In this document: in pieces, positions 35,993 through 40,122 of the stretch
Position numbering within the stretch: position 1 is the stretch's first letter
How the letters are laid out: every line of letters begins with the position of its first letter
Origin: Rubrivivax sp.
GTDB lineage: Bacteria > Pseudomonadota > Gammaproteobacteria > Burkholderiales > Burkholderiaceae_C
DNA: 40,122 bases
Assembly: GCA_016790435.1 (NCBI GenBank)
Contig: JAEUPE010000117.1
Coordinates: 1 to 40,122, forward strand
Direction of reading: 5' to 3'
Made by a program: the position numbers and the translations under genes
Notes under the pieces: model-generated
The model's database searches: none
Told to the model about the DNA's origin: nothing
The model's input: the letters and a program-made list of their open reading frames with translations, nothing else

Positions 35993-38869
35993 CTATGGCG
36001 GCGTGTTGGTCACGATCAGCGTTCCCACCTTGTAGCGCCGCCCGTTCGTCTCGTCGGTCACTCCGGCCCCGGTGATGAGCACATAGTCCGTCCACGGGTT
36101 GCCACCCGAGAGGCCGACGCGGATCTCATAGGTCCCGAGCGTGGTCGGCGCCGTGATCGCGCGCGTTTCGGCGAACGCTCCCGCAACCCATGTTGCCGAG
36201 GAGGTGAAGTGATCATCGACCGATGCGACGGTGCTTCCGTTGCGGTCCAGGTGCATGAACTGCAGCAGGTTCGCCGACATCGGCATCCGGTACCAGTTGA
36301 GGTTGACGTTGACCCGGCTCCCCGGCAACGCGTAGTAGGTGGCGGGCGCGGCCATGTCGACGCGCGTGGTGAGCGGCACGGCCGGCGGCACCGGGGCCGG
36401 CACGGTGCCGGTCTGCACGTAGCTGCGCACGGCATTCATCCAGTGGTTCATGATGAGCAAGCGCGCGGAGTCGTTGGGGTGCAGCCCGTCGCTCGCATAC
36501 ATCGAACCCGGCACGCCGGTAAGTGACGGCACGAAAAAGACTCGGTAGTAGATGCTGTTGCCGGCGCCGGCCGACTTCGCCTGCACCATCTGCTGGATCT
36601 TGCTGTACATCGTCGGCATCGGATCCGTCGCACGCTCGAAGTTCGAAACGAACACGGCGGTGCGCGGGTTGCGCGCATGAATCATGTCGACGATGGTCGC
36701 GATGCGGCTCACCACGGCGTCCTGCGCGGTCCCGTCGTTCGGGAAGTAGCCGTCGTTCACGCCAATGTTGAGCAGCGCGATGTCGGGAGTCACCTGGTCG
36801 ACCCAGCCGTTGATCTGGGAGATGACGTGGGTGGTGCTCCAGCCGCTGCGGCCGATCTGCGGCGAGGTCACCTGTTCGACGACATTGGGTTCGCCGGGAT
36901 TGACGTAGCCGAACACGGCCGAGCTCTTGCCGATGGCGCTCAAGGCCTGCGTGATGGTCTGATAGCCCGGCAGTGCCGCCAGGTTCTCGGTGTTCGAGTC
37001 GCCGATCGGCATGATCCGCCACGAGTTGCCGATCTGCGGCGTGGGCAGGCCGGCGGTGTTCGCGACGTTGATGCTGAAGGACTGCGTGGCGAAAAGCCCC
37101 CCCGGGTCGGCCACGCGCGCGGTCACGGCCTGGCTGCCGGTTTGCGTGGACGTGGGGGTCCATGCGATCTGGCCACTGGTGGCGTTGATCGTCATGCCGG
37201 TGGGCGCCTGCGTCAACGAGTAGCTCAGCGTGTCGCCATTGGCGTCGTTGGCCGTGACCCGGTAGGCGTAGGCCGCCCCCACCGTGGCACTGGCGAGCGG
37301 CGAGGAGGTGATCTGCGGCGCTGCGGCGGCGGCCGTGACGGTGACGGTGAACGACTGCGTGGCGGCCAGCCCTCCCGGGTCGGCCACTCGCGCGGTGACG
37401 GCGCGACTGCCGATCTGCGCGGCCGTCGGTGTCCATGAGATCTGGCCGCTCGTCGCGTTGATCGTCATGCCCGTGGGCGCGGTGGTCAGCGAGTAGGTCA
37501 GCGTGTCGCCGTTGGCATCGGTGGCCGCCACCCGGTAGGCATAGGCCGCGCCAACCGTCGCGCTCGTGAGCGGTGCGGAAGTGATCTGCGGCGCGGCAGC
37601 GGCGGCCACGACGGTGACGTTGAACGACTGCGTGGCAGCCAGACCACCCGGGTCGGCCACCCGCGCGGTGACGGCACGGCTGCCGATCTGCGCGGCCGTC
37701 GGTGTCCAGGCGATCTGGCCACTCGTCGCATTGATCGTCATTCCCGCGGGCGCGGTGGTGAGCGAGTAGGTCAGCGCGTCGCCGTTGGCATCGGTGGCCG
37801 TCACCCGGTAGGCATAGGCCGCACCAGACGTCGCGCTCGTCAGCGGCGTGGAGTTGATCTGTGGCGCCACGTTGGTCGCGACGACGGCGACATTGAACGA
37901 CTGCGTTGCTGCCAGCCCACCGGCGTCGGCCACGCGAACCGCAACCGCACGACTGCCGGCCTGCGCCGCCGTCGGCGTCCAGGCGATCTGGCCGCTCGTG
38001 GCGTTGATCGTCATGCCCGCGGGCGCCGTGGTGAGCGAGTAGCTCAGCGTGTCGCCATTGCCATCGCTGGCCGTCACGCGGTAGGCATAGGCTGCGCCCA
38101 CCGCGGCGCTGGTGAGCGGCGTGGAGGTGATCTGCGGCGCCACGTTGACCGCCGCGACGGTGACGTTGAACGATTGCGTGGCCGTGAGGCCCGTTGGGTC
38201 GGCCACGCGCACGGTGACCGCGCGGGGACCGGCCTGTGCGGACGTGGGTGTCCATGCGATCTGTCCGCTCGTGGCGTTGATCGTCATGCCGGTGGGCGCC
38301 GTGGTGAGCGAGTAGCTCAACGTGCCGCCGTTGGCATCGGTGGCGGTCACCCGGTAGGCATAGGCCACGCCCACCGTCGCGCTCGTGAGGGGCGTGGAGG
38401 TGATCTGCGGAGCCACGTTGCCGGTGGAGACGGTGAGCGTGCCGACCTTGTAGCGGTGGTCGTTGCCTGGGTCGGTGACCCCGGCGCCCAGGGTCAAGGC
38501 GTGATCGACCCACGGGTTTCCGCCGGACAGCCCGACACGGATGTCATAGGTGCCTGCGGCGAGCGAGGAAGGGACCGTGATCGTGCGCGTCTGGGTGAAC
38601 GGCCCCGTGGTCCATGTACTCGAAGTGGTCCAGTGGTCGTCGACCGACCATTCGCTTCCGGAGCGCACGAGGTGCACGAACTGGAGGTAATCCGCCGCAG
38701 CACGGACGCGGTACCAGTTGAGCGTGATCGCCACCGTGCCGCCCGGGCTGGCGGTGTACGCTGCCGGCGTGGCCAGGTCGACGCGCGTCGTCGTTGGCGC
38801 CTGCGCCCAGGTCGGCGAAACGGACGCCGCCAGCATCACGAGGAGAAGGCGCAACATGTGCTTGACCAT
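35993..38869 (-). CDS. Secreted modular SGNH/GDSL hydrolase with five cadherin/Ig-like repeats
   Basis: 958-residue exported protein. Signal peptide 1-22 ends at TWA|QAP. Domain A (about 26-150) is a beta-rich module beginning TTTRVDLATPAAY and ending RYKVGTLTVS. Five tandem 91-residue repeats follow (151-605), each with PLTSATVG, AYAYRVTATDANGD, GMTINATSGQIAWTP and a C-terminal TQSFNVTV strand, resembling He_PIG/cadherin-like folds. The SGNH hydrolase (about 617-820) has block I MPIGDSNTEN with nucleophile S625, block III NIGVND, and block V SDGLHPND supplying Asp and His, so it should be active on an ester. A second copy of domain A closes the protein (834-958). ATG 38869 has AAAGGTGG upstream. 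Likely target is an acylated polysaccharide or other surface ester; this is inferred. No anchor or sorting signal is evident. Confidence 0.9.
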   Translation of the reverse strand: MVKHMLRLLLVMLAASVSPTWAQAPTTTRVDLATPAAYTASPGGTVAITLNWYRVRAAADYLQFVHLVRSGSEWSVDDHWTTSSTWTTGPFTQTRTITVPSSLAAGTYDIRVGLSGGNPWVDHALTLGAGVTDPGNDHRYKVGTLTVSTGNVAPQITSTPLTSATVGVAYAYRVTATDANGGTLSYSLTTAPTGMTINATSGQIAWTPTSAQAGPRAVTVRVADPTGLTATQSFNVTVAAVNVAPQITSTPLTSAAVGAAYAYRVTASDGNGDTLSYSLTTAPAGMTINATSGQIAWTPTAAQAGSRAVAVRVADAGGLAATQSFNVAVVATNVAPQINSTPLTSATSGAAYAYRVTATDANGDALTYSLTTAPAGMTINATSGQIAWTPTAAQIGSRAVTARVADPGGLAATQSFNVTVVAAAAAPQITSAPLTSATVGAAYAYRVAATDANGDTLTYSLTTAPTGMTINATSGQISWTPTAAQIGSRAVTARVADPGGLAATQSFTVTVTAAAAAPQITSSPLASATVGAAYAYRVTANDANGDTLSYSLTQAPTGMTINATSGQIAWTPTSTQTGSQAVTARVADPGGLFATQSFSINVANTAGLPTPQIGNSWRIMPIGDSNTENLAALPGYQTITQALSAIGKSSAVFGYVNPGEPNVVEQVTSPQIGRSGWSTTHVISQINGWVDQVTPDIALLNIGVNDGYFPNDGTAQDAVVSRIATIVDMIHARNPRTAVFVSNFERATDPMPTMYSKIQQMVQAKSAGAGNSIYYRVFFVPSLTGVPGSMYASDGLHPNDSARLLIMNHWMNAVRSYVQTGTVPAPVPPAVPLTTRVDMAAPATYYALPGSRVNVNLNWYRMPMSANLLQFMHLDRNGSTVASVDDHFTSSATWVAGAFAETRAITAPTTLGTYEIRVGLSGGNPWTDYVLITGAGVTDETNGRRYKVGTLIVTNTPP
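37055..38419 (-). repeat. Five tandem 273-bp coding repeats
   Basis: Repeat units, minus strand: 38419-38147, 38146-37874, 37873-37601, 37600-37328, 37327-37055. Each encodes 91 residues with no spacer; identity is high by eye, especially in units 3-4. Such arrays expand and contract by recombination. Confidence 0.9.
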
Positions 38870-39072
38870 GGACCACCTTTCGTCAGCCACAGAGCTTCTT
38901 CGGCTCATCCTTGCCGGGCTTCTCGCCGCGGCGCTCGCCCCGACCGGGGCGCGCCGCTCCTGCGTCGATTCTTGATCGCCGCTACTTGCAGCGTCCATGC
39001 CCGCACCGTGGGGTGCAGGTCGCGGTGGAAGAACTGCGTCACACCGGCTGGGCGACCGTGCTTGAGGGATGG
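38870..39072. other. 203-nt gap between selB and the SGNH gene
   Basis: I looked here for the selenocysteine tRNA (selC), which is sometimes near selB, and see no tRNA fold or TCA anticodon arm. GAGGG (39064-39068) can pair with CCCTC (39076-39080) across the selB stop, possibly part of its terminator. The SGNH promoter should lie here but is not recognisable. Confidence 0.4.
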
Positions 39073-40122
39073 CTACCCTCGCAGGTACTCGGGGGTGTCG
39101 GCCATCGACCGCCGCTCGTTCACGAAGCGGGTGATGCGCACGCGGTCGAAGTACTCCAGCACCTGAATCGACAGGTTGCGCCCGATGCCCGAGCGGTCGC
39201 GGAAGGGGATGACCTCGAAGCGGCCGTCGGGCGCGGCCGCAGCGGTTTCGCGCGCCACCTGCACCAGGGCCTGCAGGGTGGCGGGCAGGAAGAAGCGGTT
39301 CTTCGCGATCTGCACCAGGTGGCCGAGCGTGGCGGCGCGCTGCAGGAAGGCCAGGGTCTGGGGCAGCGGCAGGTCCAGCAGCGGCGCGATTTCGCCGGGC
39401 GGCGGCGGGCGCAGGCCGTCCGCCTGCAGCAGCGCGGTCACGCGCTGCAGCAGTGCGGCATCGGCTTCCGTCAGCCGGGCCACGTGGCCCGGGCAGCGCC
39501 AGACGAAACCATCGCGCTCGATGCGGCCCTCGCGCTGAAGCGCGTCCAGCGCGGCGCGGTGCAGCGGCCGGTCGGCGAGGGCCGCCAGCGCCTCGTGCAG
39601 GGCGGCGTCGGTGAGGCCGCGGCTGGCCGTCTCGTGGGCATGCGAGTCGGCGAGCACGCGCGGGATCGCGGCAAGCAGGGCCTGCCACGCCGGCGCGGCC
39701 AGCAGCCGCAGGCCCTGCGCATGCGGCAGGGCCACCGAGGCGGTGGCTGCCGCCAGGGCGCTGCCGGCATCGGCGGGCAGGTTCCAGTTGGCGGCGAAGG
39801 CGGGCCACTTCACGCCTTCCGGGCGCAGGGCCAGCAGCGCTGCGAGGGCGGCGGCAGGTGCCGGCGCGGCCAACGCTTCGAGCTCGGCCAGGCGCCGCGG
39901 TGTGGCGCGGCCGCGGGCCGGCGCGAAAGCATCGAGCACGGTGCCGCCGCCGAGCAGCCGCTGCGCCGCCGGGTCGCGCAACACGAAGCGGTCGCCGCGC
40001 AGCGCGCTCATCGGGCGGTCGAGCAGCAGTTGCGCGTGCCCGTTGCCGTCGAGCAGAACCAGGCGCGCCGCGCGCACGGCGTTGCCCAGGTGCAGATGCA
40101 GTTGCAGGTGCGATTGCGGGCG
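39073..40122 (-). CDS. selB: Selenocysteine-specific elongation factor SelB, C-terminal part
   Basis: The gene runs off the right end; 349 residues are visible. The fragment starts in the third beta-barrel domain (HLHLGNAVRAARLVLLDG, then RFVLRDPAAQRLLGGGTVLD, the characteristic SelB RD...GGG segment). It continues into the winged-helix array that binds SECIS RNA. The last winged helix is clear: FRDRSGIGRN near the end followed by QVLEYFDRVRITRF and NERR, matching the conserved SelB terminus. The N-terminal GTPase domain lies outside the window. SelB carries Sec-tRNA to the ribosome at UGA codons followed by a SECIS hairpin. Its presence shows the organism can decode such codons and supports the selenoprotein at 640. 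selA is expected upstream, beyond the window; that is inference. Confidence 0.93.
   Translation of the reverse strand, partial: RPQSHLQLHLHLGNAVRAARLVLLDGNGHAQLLLDRPMSALRGDRFVLRDPAAQRLLGGGTVLDAFAPARGRATPRRLAELEALAAPAPAAALAALLALRPEGVKWPAFAANWNLPADAGSALAAATASVALPHAQGLRLLAAPAWQALLAAIPRVLADSHAHETASRGLTDAALHEALAALADRPLHRAALDALQREGRIERDGFVWRCPGHVARLTEADAALLQRVTALLQADGLRPPPPGEIAPLLDLPLPQTLAFLQRAATLGHLVQIAKNRFFLPATLQALVQVARETAAAAPDGRFEVIPFRDRSGIGRNLSIQVLEYFDRVRITRFVNERRSMADTPEYLRG

Noticed and set aside
37055-38419. Regularly spaced repeats as a possible CRISPR array
   Set aside because: Units are 273 bp, contiguous and in frame, encoding protein domains; there are no short repeats with unique spacers.
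38870-39072. Selenocysteine tRNA gene (selC) next to selB
   Set aside because: No acceptor/T-arm pairing or TCA anticodon loop of the long tRNA-Sec type could be found.

Overview
The window looks like a chromosomal stretch from a high-GC betaproteobacterium, most likely Burkholderiales. This rests on codon usage, the density of CUT2-type sugar ABC transporters, and gene families typical of that order. The family-level assignment is a guess. No rRNA, tRNA, CRISPR array, transposase or phage gene is visible.

Left end (1-2274): the 3' part of a thioredoxin-reductase-like flavoprotein overlaps, by ATGA, a gene that looks broken by a TGA at 928-930. The same frame stays open on both sides of this TGA. 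It falls in a UxxC redox motif of a UGSC-type protein, and a bacterial SECIS-like hairpin with a GGUC loop follows 18 nt later. I read it as one 544-residue selenoprotein (640-2274). At the right end (39073-40122, minus strand) lies the C-terminal part of SelB, the elongation factor that decodes such UGAs, so selenocysteine machinery and a target sit in the same 40 kb.

2305-8365: a membrane-bound GGDEF diguanylate cyclase, a BenE-type transporter, an AMP-forming acyl-CoA ligase, an acyl-CoA thioesterase, a small lipoprotein and a possible 51-residue protein.

8468-26371: a sugar-oxidation region with three complete CUT2 ABC transporters (SBP1-ATPase1-permease1; SBP2-ATPase2-two permeases; SBP3-ATPase3-permease3). 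With them are aldose 1-epimerase, an SDR dehydrogenase, an NAD-dependent epimerase/dehydratase family enzyme, an SMP-30 type lactonase, a Gfo/Idh/MocA oxidoreductase and a LacI-family regulator. Four copies of a LacI-type palindrome (consensus TGAGGTGCGCACCTCA, with ATT following) lie in the three regulatory gaps of this region and suggest one regulon. The enzymes fit mutarotation, oxidation and lactone opening; no aldonate dehydratase or aldolase is present in the window.

26471-35728: one compact minus-strand operon, read from high to low coordinates: Dpp-type peptide transporter (binding protein, two permeases, two ATPases), a possible 21-codon bridging peptide, an RpiR/MurR regulator, N-acyl-D-amino-acid deacylase and a PLP-dependent D-amino-acid deaminase/aldolase-like enzyme. 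This reads as import and breakdown of D-amino-acid-containing or N-acylated compounds.

35993-38869: a 958-residue secreted SGNH hydrolase with five near-identical 91-residue cadherin/Ig-like repeats, bracketed by two copies of the same ~125-residue beta-rich domain.
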